Assembly (NCBI GenBank): GCA_025201365.1
Contig: JAIXMF010000130.1
Coordinates: forward strand, 1 to 33,797
DNA from: Syncephalis plumigaleata
Taxonomy: Eukaryota > Zoopagomycota > Zoopagomycetes > Zoopagales > Piptocephalidaceae
Direction of reading: 5' to 3'
Length of the DNA stretch: 33,797 nucleotides
The notes beneath the pieces were generated by a model. The model ran no database searches, was not told where the DNA came from, and saw nothing but the letters and a program-made list of their open reading frames with translations. The first letter of the stretch is position 1; each line of letters starts with the position of its first letter. Shown here piece after piece: positions 1 to 10,857 of the stretch. The translations under genes and the position numbers were made by a program.

Positions 1-1
1 G

Positions 2-64
2 ACAGATATCCAGGCCATGTTTAATGCTCCTGGATCATCGCCCACGAAACAAACTACTACTTGA
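2..64 (+). CDS. 3' end of an unidentified gene (partial)
   Basis: Frame 2 is open from the left edge and ends at a TGA at 62-64, encoding 20 residues that finish APGSSPTKQTTT. The rest of the gene lies outside the window. The small, polar, Ser/Thr/Pro/Lys-rich ending is typical of a disordered C-terminus, and it converges on the 3' end of the minus-strand gene starting at 398. Too little remains to name a family, and chance openness over 21 codons is a real alternative. Confidence 0.35.
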   Translation, partial: TDIQAMFNAPGSSPTKQTTT

Positions 65-397
65 ATTGATTTCTTTATTGCTACTCGATACGACATGTGT
101 ATGTATGTGCATGCCATTTACTCGTCTCCTTTTTTTGCTCTTCTCCCTATCTACCCATCTACTCCCCTCTTCATTAGGCGTTATCTATTCGTATACATGA
201 GATGGACATAAATCTGATATGCAATGTGTTTATTAATGAGAGAATGAAAAGAAAAAGAAAGAGAGGAAACGAAGGACGTTTTTTTGACAATGTACAATGA
301 ATGAGGAGAAGCGTCAAAATCATCAATGACATCGATAATTTGTGTACTCCTTTTGATAAATGTTTAGAAAAAGAAGAATATGCATATAGTTAACGGG
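65..397. other. Intergenic, between two converging 3' ends
   Basis: There is no coding pattern on either strand. The stretch is AT-rich with a purine-rich run around 241-275 and a pyrimidine run around 121-180. It probably holds the two 3' untranslated regions. Confidence 0.5.
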
Positions 398-2489
398 TTA
401 CATCATTGTTGGACATACGTTATTAGAGCTAATCATGGATGATATCTCCATATGAATAACTTCCTCGCAAACGCTAATCTCATCATTTACGGGAAACGAT
501 AATGACTTTGTAAGTGTTTGCCATTCGCGTAGTAGTTTCTTTGATCCAATACGCACGGTAAGTTCATGATATCGTGGCGATTGAAAGATAAGACCGTATG
601 ATTTTGCACGATTGAATTGCACGAATCTAGCACTAGTCTGATTAAAGTAGATACAATACTATTGTCAACAATGAAATGGTAACATTACAAGGTATGATTA
701 GTTTAAGCAATCGAATATACTCATAAATAGGGAATCATCCTTTACCTTGATCTTAAATCGAGTATCCAATGTTTTACGTCGAAGGAAGAATATACGATCA
801 ACGAGTATGACCATTAAAAGTGGTTTCCACATTGCAGCTAGCGTTGTATTCCTCACATCTACGAGTGCCATGTGTAGTAGTCGCTGTTGCGATCCCACTA
901 AAGGTTCAGTTAGACCATCGATACGTTGTTGCAACAGAGCAGCATGCTGAGTATCTGCAATACGTTCCATGCTAATCGATCGAATACGTAGATAACAATT
1001 AGGCAAAAATGAATAAATAAACAAATAGATGACATGCTGACTTACAATGGCCATAATTGTCTGGCGATCTTCTCCCATTGATCGAGACATGACTCGATTG
1101 ATCGGGCGGCATCAAATTTGCACGTCTCCATACAAAGCATGTAAATCTGATGAAGATCCTCGGCAAACTTCCAGAACCAATTAATATGCATGGAGAATAG
1201 TAGCACTCGGAGATTTCGATGATTTGAGGGTGCTTTACTTTCCAGTATCTAATTGACACGTATAATCATCGGTTAATACATGAATGATGTTCTCTCCTTC
1301 TCATCCTCTCTTACAACTTACTCTAATGGCATCCTTGACTTTATTATCGCTATACACCAGGTTTTCAAAGTTCTGTAGTGCCCATATATGATTCTGAGTG
1401 AATTCCATGTAGTAACTGCCAATACGTTGCATCTAGCATAAACAATAGAGTAAATAATCATGATGAATTGATAGCAGTCACGAGTGCTTACCTGATAGGA
1501 AATACGCTTGTAATCGCCACGTCCAGATACAGCTTCATTAGCCCTATTTATATTGTAAACGCGTCATTAGCTAATGTATTGGTTTGTCGACAGACAATGG
1601 CAATAGCATCTGGAATACCTACACTACTTCAATGGCATTGGATAGTTCGCCATGCTCATGAGCCAATTGTGGTATATGCGTGAACAATTCACTAATTGTC
1701 TTATTAGCCGATCTTGACAATTGTATACGCTTGGGTAGTTCTTCACGATGACACGCTGTAACTCCTTGTTTCAGTAACTCTTGCGCTAATTCCACATTCT
1801 CCTCCGCATCTTTAATAGCTAGGCTAAGCAATGGTCGTATGTAGTACTTGCGTAGCATGACCAAATGACGAGAGAACTCCAATTGGAATTTGTCAAGTTT
1901 GTTCAACATAACGTACAATCCCGACTTGGACGATGACGATATCACACCTATCCTCGATGGTAGTCTCGATGGAACGGGTGTGGTTTTACGAGAATTTAAC
2001 GCTAATTTATATATATTTATAAATGTAAATACAAATGATCCATTATGTTGCCTGTACTTGTGTAAACTCACCTTGTGACATGTACTCAATGTCGGCTGAC
2101 GTCTTCCTCGATAGAATCGAACCTCGATCGGCAATCACAGCTTGATCACCGAGATAGAGTAGGCCTGTGTTGGCCGGTAACATGAATAAATGATGCCAGC
2201 GCTCTTTCTCCGGTGGATCACCACTGCTGTCATCACCATCATCCTCAATAATGGTAGTGCTATTATCATTGATGGTTGTATCGACCATTTGCGCCGGTCG
2301 TTTAGTCGATCCATCGATTGGAATGGGCGCAATAGGCGAGAAACAGCATATTGGTCGTGATGTTTTACGTACTTTCTGCGCCTCTTCAGCTAGCATGGAA
2401 TTATCGAGAACCGTATCCGCCAGAGTGACAATAGTCGATGCTACACCACTTCGATCGTGAAGTGGCGTGGTACGCATAGCGGCAGCCAT
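398..2489 (-). CDS. Divergent DH-PH protein (RhoGEF-like)
   Basis: Seven exons close in frame to 549 codons plus TAA: 2489-2072, 2001-1623, 1543-1492, 1432-1322, 1248-1046, 971-746, 658-398. DH-PH proteins activate Rho/Rac/Cdc42 GTPases at membranes. From about residue 172 a helix (EFSRHLVMLRKYYIRPL) resembles DH conserved region 1, then ISELFTHIPQLAHEHGELS resembles the following DH helix, and RIGSYYMEFTQNH the next. The C-terminal third looks like a PH fold: a KPLLMVILVDRIFFLRR strand pair, then LIFQSPRYHELTVRIGSKK and a closing helix with REW. The QR-x-x-RY signature normally found in DH conserved region 3 is absent (LRVLLFSMHINWFWKFAE stands there), so exchange activity is uncertain. The first 140 residues are acidic and Ser/Thr-rich. 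The start is the ATG at 2489, just after a TA repeat; an upstream in-frame codon is not an ATG. The exon model is strong and the family call moderate. Confidence 0.6.
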
Positions 2490-2491
2490 GG

Positions 2492-2508
2492 TATATATAT
2501 ATATATAT
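2492..2508. repeat. (TA)n at the start of the RhoGEF-like gene
   Basis: A TA dinucleotide run of about 17 bp sits immediately upstream of the start codon of the minus-strand gene. It is a simple repeat in the 5' untranslated or promoter region. Confidence 0.8.
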
Positions 2509-3260
2509 GCGAAATACAAATTATTAGCGATAATAAAATGGAAATGAATTGATAAGAATTTTTGAGCTAGGTCGGGTGGAGTTGAACACAGGATTCATTC
2601 GTGCACTAGTCGTCGACATTTCTTTCCTTTTTTAACCAGTATTGGTCGTTGAAGCAAAGTGCGTGGTCAGATGCTGCATGACAAGTCGTAGAGTGACTCG
2701 CAAGTAGTGGGACTACACGTTCAATCATGTGTGCATGTGCACGATGACCGAGCAGTCATTATTGTAGTGGTGTATGAACATGAAACACTAGCCAATCAGG
2801 TTTTATCCATGCGGTAGTGCAAGGTAATAACCTGATAATGTGGCATCAGTATGGTGCTACTCGTATTCACTATTTGACTAAGAAACAACAACAATGGTAG
2901 AAGCAATAATAAACATGGTCAATGCTAGTGGTTGATTAGCAAATGTAAATAGATCTATACACAATATGTCACTGTTTTGTTGCTTGTAATTCATTGTAAA
3001 TTAACACGTCACAATCATGAATATATATATGTGTATCCTTATTAATAGCTGCATTCATTTATAAATGTGATACGACATTGAGCAACTCCTTTTTTCTATT
3101 GATCAAACCTGATTATGTTTTATATAGAATATTTTGATGAGACTACAACTAGTTGTGAATTATAACAGGTGCAATCATCTACTTGAATGGATACTTACTC
3201 ACAAATATTGAGTGTCACCTTAACTGCTATTATTATCTACTTGTTCATGTCTTTTACATG
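2509..3260. other. Intergenic, no gene seen
   Basis: This lies upstream of one minus-strand gene and downstream of the next. No open frame over 60 codons and no splice-consistent exon was found on either strand. Confidence 0.5.
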
Positions 3261-6097
3261 TTATGATATGATTTCATCAATACGGTCTAAAGCATTGGTT
3301 AATGTCGATAGTATCGGCGTATATTCGGTCTATTGTACATAAACAAGACTATGATTAGTTCACCTTGGCGCATGTGACCAAACTATTTCCTCTCCTTTGG
3401 TATACGAGATGAAACCGCATCATCTACTTACCGCATCATGCAGTGTGGATGCTTTGCAGGATGAGGCCAGAATAATCTCGAGGCATCGTCTTGTGGGATG
3501 AAGCAACTGTTCTCGTACTTGTTGACATGCTTCCTCTTTCCACACACCCAACTATCATACAAACTAATTAGTGTTCTCTCTTTCTATTAGCCGCTTTGTA
3601 CGTTACCCGTTGTGTGGTACGATCTCGTAATAAAAGATAGATATAGAAATTCAAGACATGCATAATAAAGTCCGTATACTCCATGAACCGATCCTGTTGC
3701 CATGTGGCACTATTACAGTCCAAAATGGTCGATGGCAAGATGTTCCCGTGAGGTAGAAAGAGTAAACGACCGAATACAGACCAGAACTGTAATGAATTGA
3801 ATGGATTGTCCTGTAAATGTGATATTGCATTGACAGGTTCATTAGCCTATGCTATTTCTATGAAAGTGGATAACTTTTCCAATAAACTACTTGCCATTGA
3901 TGTTATAGACATGTTACGATGCACGGCTTCACGAATTAACCCTACGGTGGCAGCACGCATTGTAGGGAATGGACAATGGCCGAGTAAATTGCATAACATG
4001 CGTACCTCACCCGTAATACCGGCGATAGTCACGGTCATGGCGAGTGTCCGATAAGCAACGAAACGAATTTGAGCATGCGGTGACAATGAAGCAATAGTGG
4101 CGAGGGTCTACAATGTACATACATATCATCATCATTATTATTATGCTACCACTAGTAATAGTAATAGTTTACCTGAACTAATTGCACCAGTGTAGTAGGT
4201 TGAATACAAATACGTCGTTCGCAATGACGACTATCGAATGCATCGGTGCCGAGCAATGTCAACAATGGCAATAATGCTGCCAGTGCCAGGTCAGCTGTCG
4301 TTTCCTCAGTAGTATCACCTTGACCGGAGAATCTATTCAATAGATTAGTATAGTGGTAAGATTCAGTAGTGTACAAATCTGCATTGGCATTACCCTTCAG
4401 TGCCTTGATGTGCGAAATAGATCATGTGCGCGAATAGCCAACGTGGTGTGGTGATACACGGAATCCATGGTGCACCTGCAAGATTGAGGGAATTCAATTG
4501 TACATCATTACATCCACAAATAGTCGTATGGCTGAATTGTTGCGTTACAATACCGTAAGCAAGCAAAGCAAGCGTGCCACGTATTGAAAACTGTTTCAAT
4601 CGATGAACATCCGGTGAATCAATCTACGATATTATACCGGTGATTAATACTATCTCATCTGTTTACACACATCAGTAAATGGTAACCACCTTTGCATTGT
4701 TATTGATGGGATCATTTTGGTAAAGACGATATTGTAGCAATTGGTTTACATCTAGCTTGCACTCTATACTCGTTGTCTAACATTATCTATTAGGCCATCA
4801 TCGAGCATCTGTAATACAACCATAACTTACCAGTATTTGTTGCATTGTTTCCAGCCAGATATGTCGCGATCTCATTTCATCACCATTATCCTTATTCGAT
4901 ATTATATTGTATTTTGGATGATAAATATAATAAATGGTTGCGGATAATCCTAGGCTACGCTGTGTCGTGTATTTCTCGATCAACAATAGAATAAGTCGTA
5001 CTGTTAACAGTCTTAGATAATTAGGATCATCTTGTAAGAAATAAACATCAGTATCATCAGTCTAATTGTTTTTACTCCAGTTAGTCTACAGGTTAATTAT
5101 ACGATGATAATGTATACGGTTAACTTGCCTGTTCACTACACGAATGAGCATGTATAACTCGAACTAATGCTAGGACAACATGTACAATACGTTGACTACA
5201 TAGTAATGACCAAGTATCATGTTCATTATCCTTGCTTGCACATCTACTTTGTTCCCAATGTGCTAACACGCCTAGTATACCTAATGTATTATCAAGTACA
5301 TCGCATAGATCGTTGATGAATTGCCATAGCCGTGTTGTCTTAATTCGTGGTATGACTGATACACGCGTATATTACAACTACTAATTAGCCATTATTCATT
5401 GATCATCATTTACAAGTTATATGTGTATATTACCTATTACTAGTAAATCAATAGCCAGTTCAATTTCCTTACTACATCTATCGAGTATTACAATTTGTTC
5501 TTCGCGCTTCTTTCTTTTTGTCTTATCATTATCATCGATATCATCATCATTGTCCGTTTCTTTCGCATCATACGACGATGACGACGATTGCATATGCTTA
5601 GTATCATTGGTAATCCAGCCTAGCCATTCCAATAATGACATGTAGATCTCGCGTGGATTGCCATACTGAGCTATACGTCTTAGTAGATCTGTGGCCAGCT
5701 GGGATATCTCCTTACTACTATTGTTATGATGATTGTCATGTATGGATTGCGTAGCTATTGGAAACAATGGATGTAGTAGATCCCATCCTATTGCTGCTAT
5801 ACACTGCCTACCATCATTGGTATTAGGGTCATTATTCGTAGGATTATGCTGTAGCTTGCTTTGTAATAGCTGTAGTATTGCCAATAACTCAGTATCCTTC
5901 GCGTGTTCTAGTGCATGCTGTATATTGTTCACTAATTCAGTTGAATGCTGTTCATTTATATTCTGTTATACAATAAAATCAATATATGTTGTGACATTCA
6001 ACGAACTATGTCACTATGAACCTACACCGCAACAAGTATCAAGGCTTGTCTCGAGTGATTTTAGAATGGCGCCAGTAGTGACTGAAGAGTTAGACAT
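3261..6097 (-). CDS. Glomulin/ALF4/YBP-like helical-repeat protein
   Basis: Eleven exons: 6097-6026, 5962-5434, 5355-5129, 5061-4831, 4776-4690, 4623-4476, 4378-4173, 4107-3925, 3846-3607, 3551-3432, 3329-3261. All phases close, giving 703 residues and TAA. The protein is nearly all helical. GNPREIYMSLLEWLG early on, and a later stretch with MRAATVGLIREA then DNPFNSLQFWSVFGRLLF, resemble the glomulin/ALF4/yeast YBP family, whose members bind cullin-RING ligases (glomulin) or Yap1 (YBP). Exon 2 carries an acidic-to-basic insert (DDDIDD then KTKRKK). The intron after 5129 begins with GC (CAG|GCAAGT). Exon 8 has a TAG at 3849-3847 in the read-through frame, so a weak GTGCAT donor at 3924 is assumed; a GTAGGG donor at 3945 is the alternative. 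The exon 6 donor is also weak (GTGCAC). Family assignment is from pattern memory only. Confidence 0.55.
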
Positions 6098-6627
6098 GGT
6101 GCAATCACTAACGAACAATCTCTATGGAACAATACCAAAAAGAAGGAGAGTATAGGGATCTAACGACACGACAAGGATAATGACGACTACACGCTTAAAC
6201 ACAAAGAATAAAATAAAGAATAGCGTGTATGGCGTATACTATACAGAAAGTTGACAGGGTATATGCTTGCTGCTCAATTTTCCTTTTTCGCCTCATTGAT
6301 TGTAACACACACGCTCAACCACACTCGACCACACTTAACCACACACACACACGCACACCTATGCAGACTTGTTCCGCTCGTATTACCTTCGCTTCTTTTT
6401 TCATTCCCGCTCATTATTCTACTACTCTTTACCTATTATCACCGTCAGACTGAACAAGTACAGATTGTCGTTTCTAACACGAGTACAAGCTCGCATCAAC
6501 GCATTCATTCAACTATTAACGGGTATCACCGTTGTGCGTATTTATATTACTACTACTATCACTACTACCGCTATCGCCGTTACAACAAAACAAGAATCCC
6601 TTCGTTTGCTCTTCTCAATTCCACAGG
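6098..6627. promoter_or_regulatory. Divergent intergenic region, glomulin-like / MAPKK
   Basis: About 530 bp separates two divergent start codons and must hold both promoters. The half next to the MAPKK is pyrimidine-rich on the plus strand, with a CA run near 6340-6358 and ACT/TAC triplet runs near 6545-6580. Small open frames here are low-complexity and not supported as genes. Confidence 0.45.
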
Positions 6628-8095
6628 ATGTCTTCCGTTTCTGATCGTATTATAGCTGCGGCACCTGTACGTCGCAAGCGTAATGTGAAGAATCTTGGAT
6701 TGCCACCAAGTAAAGCGGATGACGCATCACCCAGCAAGCTAGCAGGTGGTGCAGACAACAAAGAGGGTGGTTTGGCTGCCGATAATAAAGCAGCGAAGGA
6801 TAACCCGCACAATGATGGTCAACTTGAAATTGGTGTAGAGTTCAAGTTGGATATTCGTCCAGAAGATTTGAAAATACTCGAGGAACTTGGTGCGGGAGCA
6901 GGCGGTACCGTAAGTCGCGTGCTACACGTGCCCACTCGTGTTGTGATGGCCAAAAAAGTAAGTGACATGCGATAAAGAGAGAGAGAGAGAGAGAGAGAGA
7001 GAGCAATAGCAACAATGGCTATGTGTGTAGTATAGCATAGTATAATATGCTAATGCATCATTGTTGGTATAACTGGTAGAATATTCACGTTGAAATGCAA
7101 CCACAAGTCAAGAAACAAGTTTTACGCGAGTTGGAAATCCTACATCATTGCGACTCGCCGTATATCGTTACTTTCTATGGCGCGTTCCTTTCTGAACCCG
7201 ATGTATGTATGTGCATGGAACATATGGATGTTGGGTAAGTATACTACACTCGCTATACGTAGATGTTATCATTATTTATTAAGATATTATTCATCATGAT
7301 TACCCCTGTTCTCTTCTATTTAGTTCACTTGATAATATCTATCGTAAACATGGAGCAATTCCTACACCTATTCTGGGTAAAATTACTGAAGCAGTAAGTA
7401 AATATTGTGTCTTCATATACGTATACATATATGTATCATCATTGATGATTAATGTAATGCTTCTTAGGTCTTGGGTGGTCTAGTCTACCTATATGAACAA
7501 CATCGTATTATTCATCGAGGTAAGCTAATGATGATGATGATGAATACATGCTCCTATATTAATTGTAATTAGATGTAAAACCATCCAATATTCTTGTCAA
7601 CTCTGCTGGTAAAATTAAAATATGCGACTTTGGCGTGAGTGGTGTGTTGATCAATAGTATTGCCAATACATTTGTTGGTACGAGTAATTACATGTCGGTA
7701 AGTGTGTACACTTTACTATGTCATTCTACTTGATAACTAATACTAATACTACTGCTATTCCTAATAAGCCTGAACGTATTAAAGGACAAGAGTATTCGGT
7801 AATATCGGATGTATGGAGTCTAGGTATTACTCTACAGGAATTGGCACTGGGTGCATTCCCATTCCCTTCAGGTTTAGCCATCTTTGAATTGCTACAATAC
7901 ATTGTTAATGAGCCTGTGCCTACACTTCCTGAAGGTAAATTCCCTGATATCTTTAACGATTTCATCAATCATTGTTTGGTGAAGGATCCACAGAAGCGTA
8001 TGACGCCCAAAGATCTAACAATGCACCCGTTCGTGCAAATGTCCATGATGGAAGATGTCGACCTGGTAGAATGGGCTGCTAGTGTAGCTAAATAA
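6628..8095 (+). CDS. MAP kinase kinase, Ste7/MEK1-like
   Basis: Six exons (6628-6957, 7080-7234, 7324-7393, 7468-7519, 7573-7697, 7769-8095) close to 352 residues. A dual-specificity kinase, it should phosphorylate the Thr and Tyr of a cytoplasmic MAP kinase. Visible are the glycine loop GAGAGGTV (88-95), the ATP-binding lysine in VMAKK (110), HRDVKPSN (201-208), DFG (221-223), the activation loop SIANT with the MAPKK S-x3-T phospho-sites (231, 235), and MSPER in place of APE. The N-terminal [11 protein letters not shown] (15-25) has the basic-then-L-x-L form of a MAPK docking site, as in MEK1 and Ste7. The N-terminus is otherwise disordered. It is short for the family but complete. The activation loop fits the Ste7/Byr1/MEK1 class better than Pbs2 or Mkk1, though subclass is inference. 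Confidence 0.93.
6976..7003 (+). repeat. (GA)n in MAPKK intron 1
   Basis: A GA dinucleotide run of about 28 bp lies 18 bp inside the first MAPKK intron (6958-7079). Confidence 0.95.
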
Positions 8096-8421
8096 TAAGC
8101 AACATAGCATCAACATCATGAACATCCTTTGTTGTTCCTTTCCTTCAATAATCGGTCTTTATTGAATCTACATACATCACGCATACACCAATACACCATA
8201 CATGCACACCACATACGTAATACGCCCTATATCCTCTTCACTCTCATTATTATATACCATTTGTTCTGTTGATTCAATCAGATCATTATCATCATAATAA
8301 TAATTACCTTATTTACTGCTTAAATATAACAATAGCTTTCTCTCTCTTTCTCTTTTCGTATTCATCTTCTTTATTGATATGCATATATACATGATGATAA
8401 CAGCAATTACTATGACTATTA
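8096..8421. other. Convergent 3' region, MAPKK / TDG
   Basis: This stretch lies between two stop codons that face each other. It is AT-rich with a CT run at 8338-8355. It presumably contains both 3' untranslated regions and nothing else is evident. Confidence 0.5.
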
Positions 8422-9549
8422 CTATGAATTGGATATACTGAGTCGTTTCTCTTCCTCTTCAACTAAATGGCATAAATCACAAAAGAATGCTATCTTCTCT
8501 GCTCGTGAAAAGTTGGCCGCTAATCCACTAGAGGATGGCATACAATAAATAGATGCATGTGTACGTTTGGCGATCTCTGCTTGTAGTTCAGATGTTAAAT
8601 CCGTCTTAGTAACTTGACTGCCGAGATCAGTGAAAATAGCCTCATCAGGTCGTAATAGTGCGCCATCATCTTTACTAGTACTATTCTTACTAGCATCTGT
8701 TGACTGTGCAGTAGCCTCTCCGTCTTCCTCTTCATCAAATGATACTGTCTCCGGCTGTAGACCTAATGTCTCGCAGCGTCTACCTGCCCAATGCTCGAAA
8801 ATACCCTTTCCAATGAAGCAAACGAATAATGGTCGCCATTTCCGTATTTTAGCATTTAGTATGGGACGACCGGCACGAAACTCGGCCGCTCTAATCTCGG
8901 AACTACTTCGACTGGGACGAGCGACAAGATTCGTTAGACCAAGACGATAGTCTCGCGGCAATCGGTGATCATCGATGCATGTCACATTTTCCGTGACTAA
9001 TCCTATACGATAAAGTCGATGTAGGTAAGTAAAGAAGAACAGCACGCCAATACACCAACCATCTGAGATGAACTTACCGGAGGCACTTAGACAAGGCCAG
9101 AATGCATTTGCTGGATTAGCATAATGATGTTGATTCGCAGATGAAGCAATACCCGGATTGATGCCTACAAACAGTACACGCATACCATAGGCTAGATGAT
9201 CCGACACGGTGGAGAGATGAGCATAAGCTGCCGGCGATGTATAGCCTGTAGGTTTACCCTTTATCATTCGACGTGTCGGTGACTGCTTCGTTGGTGAACG
9301 TTTTACTGGGGTATCCGCCTCAGAGACATTGTCAGCCGTGTCAATAGTAGCTTTACTTTCTGTTGTGTATTTGCGCTTTCTTAATACTCTATCGGTGGTA
9401 GGTGCTTCTTTACTTTCAGTATATGCATAGTCTGCAATTAGCGTTGCAAATGAGTTGTTTGACGTATTGCTACTATCAGATGGTGCGCTATCCGTTTGTT
9501 GCGTGTGGTTATCATTTGTTTGTTGTTGTTGTTGCGATAGTGATGACAT
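8422..9549 (-). CDS. TDG: Mismatch-specific thymine/uracil-DNA glycosylase (TDG/Mug family)
   Basis: Two exons (9549-9078, 9002-8422) give 350 residues. The enzyme removes T or U from G:T and G:U mispairs in nuclear base-excision repair. FVGINPG (127-133) is the TDG active-site motif, with the asparagine that positions water at residue 131, followed by HHYANPANAFWPCL. Near the C-terminus MPSSSGLAANFSRAEK matches the second family motif (human MPSSSARCAQF). The first 100 residues are disordered, with a poly-Gln run, a basic RVLRKRK and TPVKRSPTKQSPTRR, like the DNA-binding tails of TDG and S. pombe Thp1. The 75-nt intron (9003-9077) has clean GTAAGT and TATAG ends, yet is a multiple of three without a stop, so an unspliced transcript would add 25 hydrophobic residues. 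An acidic insert follows ETVSF. Confidence 0.92.
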   Translation of the reverse strand: MSSLSQQQQQTNDNHTQQTDSAPSDSSNTSNNSFATLIADYAYTESKEAPTTDRVLRKRKYTTESKATIDTADNVSEADTPVKRSPTKQSPTRRMIKGKPTGYTSPAAYAHLSTVSDHLAYGMRVLFVGINPGIASSANQHHYANPANAFWPCLSASGKFISDGWCIGVLFFFTYLHRLYRIGLVTENVTCIDDHRLPRDYRLGLTNLVARPSRSSSEIRAAEFRAGRPILNAKIRKWRPLFVCFIGKGIFEHWAGRRCETLGLQPETVSFDEEEDGEATAQSTDASKNSTSKDDGALLRPDEAIFTDLGSQVTKTDLTSELQAEIAKRTHASIYCMPSSSGLAANFSRAEKIAFFCDLCHLVEEEEKRLSISNS

Positions 9550-9836
9550 AGTACAGTGAATAAAAGCAAGAGAAAAATGGGAATGTAAAAATACAAAAGG
9601 CTAACTGCGCAAATTGGTTGGAAAAGGACTGTACACGAGCGACCACCTGGTAATTTTGATTGGCCAATGATGCTAACCTGTGGATGTGCCCATCCATCTC
9701 CGATTCATTTATAAAGCGTGATGATCCTATACACGCTTATTACTGCTAGAACAACTAATCAAATATAAAGATATGAATGACATATGCTACATTCAATGTG
9801 TTTAAGCGTATATTAGTATATTTATTACTATTATTG
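9550..9836. other. Short spacer, DUF1749 gene / TDG gene
   Basis: This is the promoter side of the TDG gene and the 3' side of the next minus-strand gene. Nothing specific is seen. Confidence 0.4.
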
Positions 9837-10857
9837 TTATTCCTTTGGTATGTTGAGTGTATCCATGAATGATAGAATTGTTTTTACTAATTCAATCTGT
9901 CCTGGCACAGGAGTGACAGCATGATCCACATCTGGAATAGTCTTCAATACGGTGAATCTCGAGTAGGCAGTCTTGGCATTATTGAGCAATGTTTCTGTTT
10001 TAACATTACTCGGCAGATACTCGTCCTTTCCCGATAATATCATGGCAAGCTTTGTTTTAACCGGAGCGTAGATTGCCTTGCGTTGTTTCAACGTTAAATC
10101 AGAAGAGAACATATCATCCGTGCCTCTATCGATATTATTCAAGGGTTAGCCGACTAAGACAAGAAACGATTGTGAACTACACATTAATCTTACCCTTTAT
10201 CGGCCAGTGAAAGGAATCGATTGGCGGTAATCGGAGCAAACGGGTAAGCAGCGCGAGGCATCATCTCCTCGCCATCACCTTCAGCGACCATTTTACGACC
10301 GAGAGCAATCCATTTGGCATGTTCCGGTTCTGCTGAAGCATACCCTTCTCGATCGGATAGAGCGGCTTGCAATACACAGCCAGCGAGCATTTGTTTATGC
10401 TTGCCAAAGCGAGCATAGTGTAGTGATCGTTGACTGCCTATTTACGTAAATAACATGATTAATCAATGAATAAAAACATCATCAACATCAATGGATGCTA
10501 TATTTACTTACCGGTAGAATGACCAACTAGCATGATATGCTTCTTGCCTTGCTTAATCAGTTGATCCAACAGCAAATCTAGTTCACTCGTGTCACGCTCA
10601 ATGCTACTCGTACCAAAATCGTTATACGACGAGGAGAGCGTTGGATGTACAGTTGACCAGCCACGCTTGCCCACCGCATCGGCAATTCTAGTTGTCCAGG
10701 GCAACGAGAGTTGACCTTCCGTGATAGCGGGCAGTAGAATCATCGCATTAGGCGTGCTAATTGGACCCGAATGGAATGCCGTCAAATGCTGCGTATTATT
10801 ACCAAAGGTAAATAGAGTGCCATTTAATACGGCTGACCAAATGATAGGTGCAATCAT
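9837..10857 (-). CDS. DUF1749-family alpha/beta hydrolase
   Basis: Three exons (10857-10512, 10437-10194, 10125-9837) give 292 residues, the usual length for this fungal/plant family (UPF0613 in fission yeast). The fold is a serine hydrolase; the physiological substrate is unknown. The nucleophile elbow GHSTG is at 112-116, with Ser at 114, and the family blocks SSSYNDFGTSS, then AGCVLQAALSDREGYASA, then GTDDMFSSDL are all present in order. The last exon has SGKDEYLPS (candidate acid) and DVDHAV (candidate His). The first in-frame ATG at 10857 opens MIAPIIWSAVLNG. The frame is open further upstream through a hydrophobic Leu-rich stretch, and a TACTAAC branch-like site followed by TTGTAG (10924-10938, minus strand) hints at an extra 5' exon I could not find. 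Confidence 0.85.

Noticed and set aside
2570-2615. AGTTGAACACAGGATTC reading like a tRNA T-arm on one strand
   Set aside because: The T-stem does not pair and no D or anticodon arm can be drawn.
3847-3849. Reassigned TAG codon (alternative genetic code)
   Set aside because: It is a single case with a splicing explanation; TAA, TGA and elsewhere TAG behave as normal stops.
5421-6155. Long plus-strand open frames opposite the glomulin-like gene
   Set aside because: They are antisense shadows of exon 2, rich in Ser and Cys, while the minus frame joins into an 11-exon gene.
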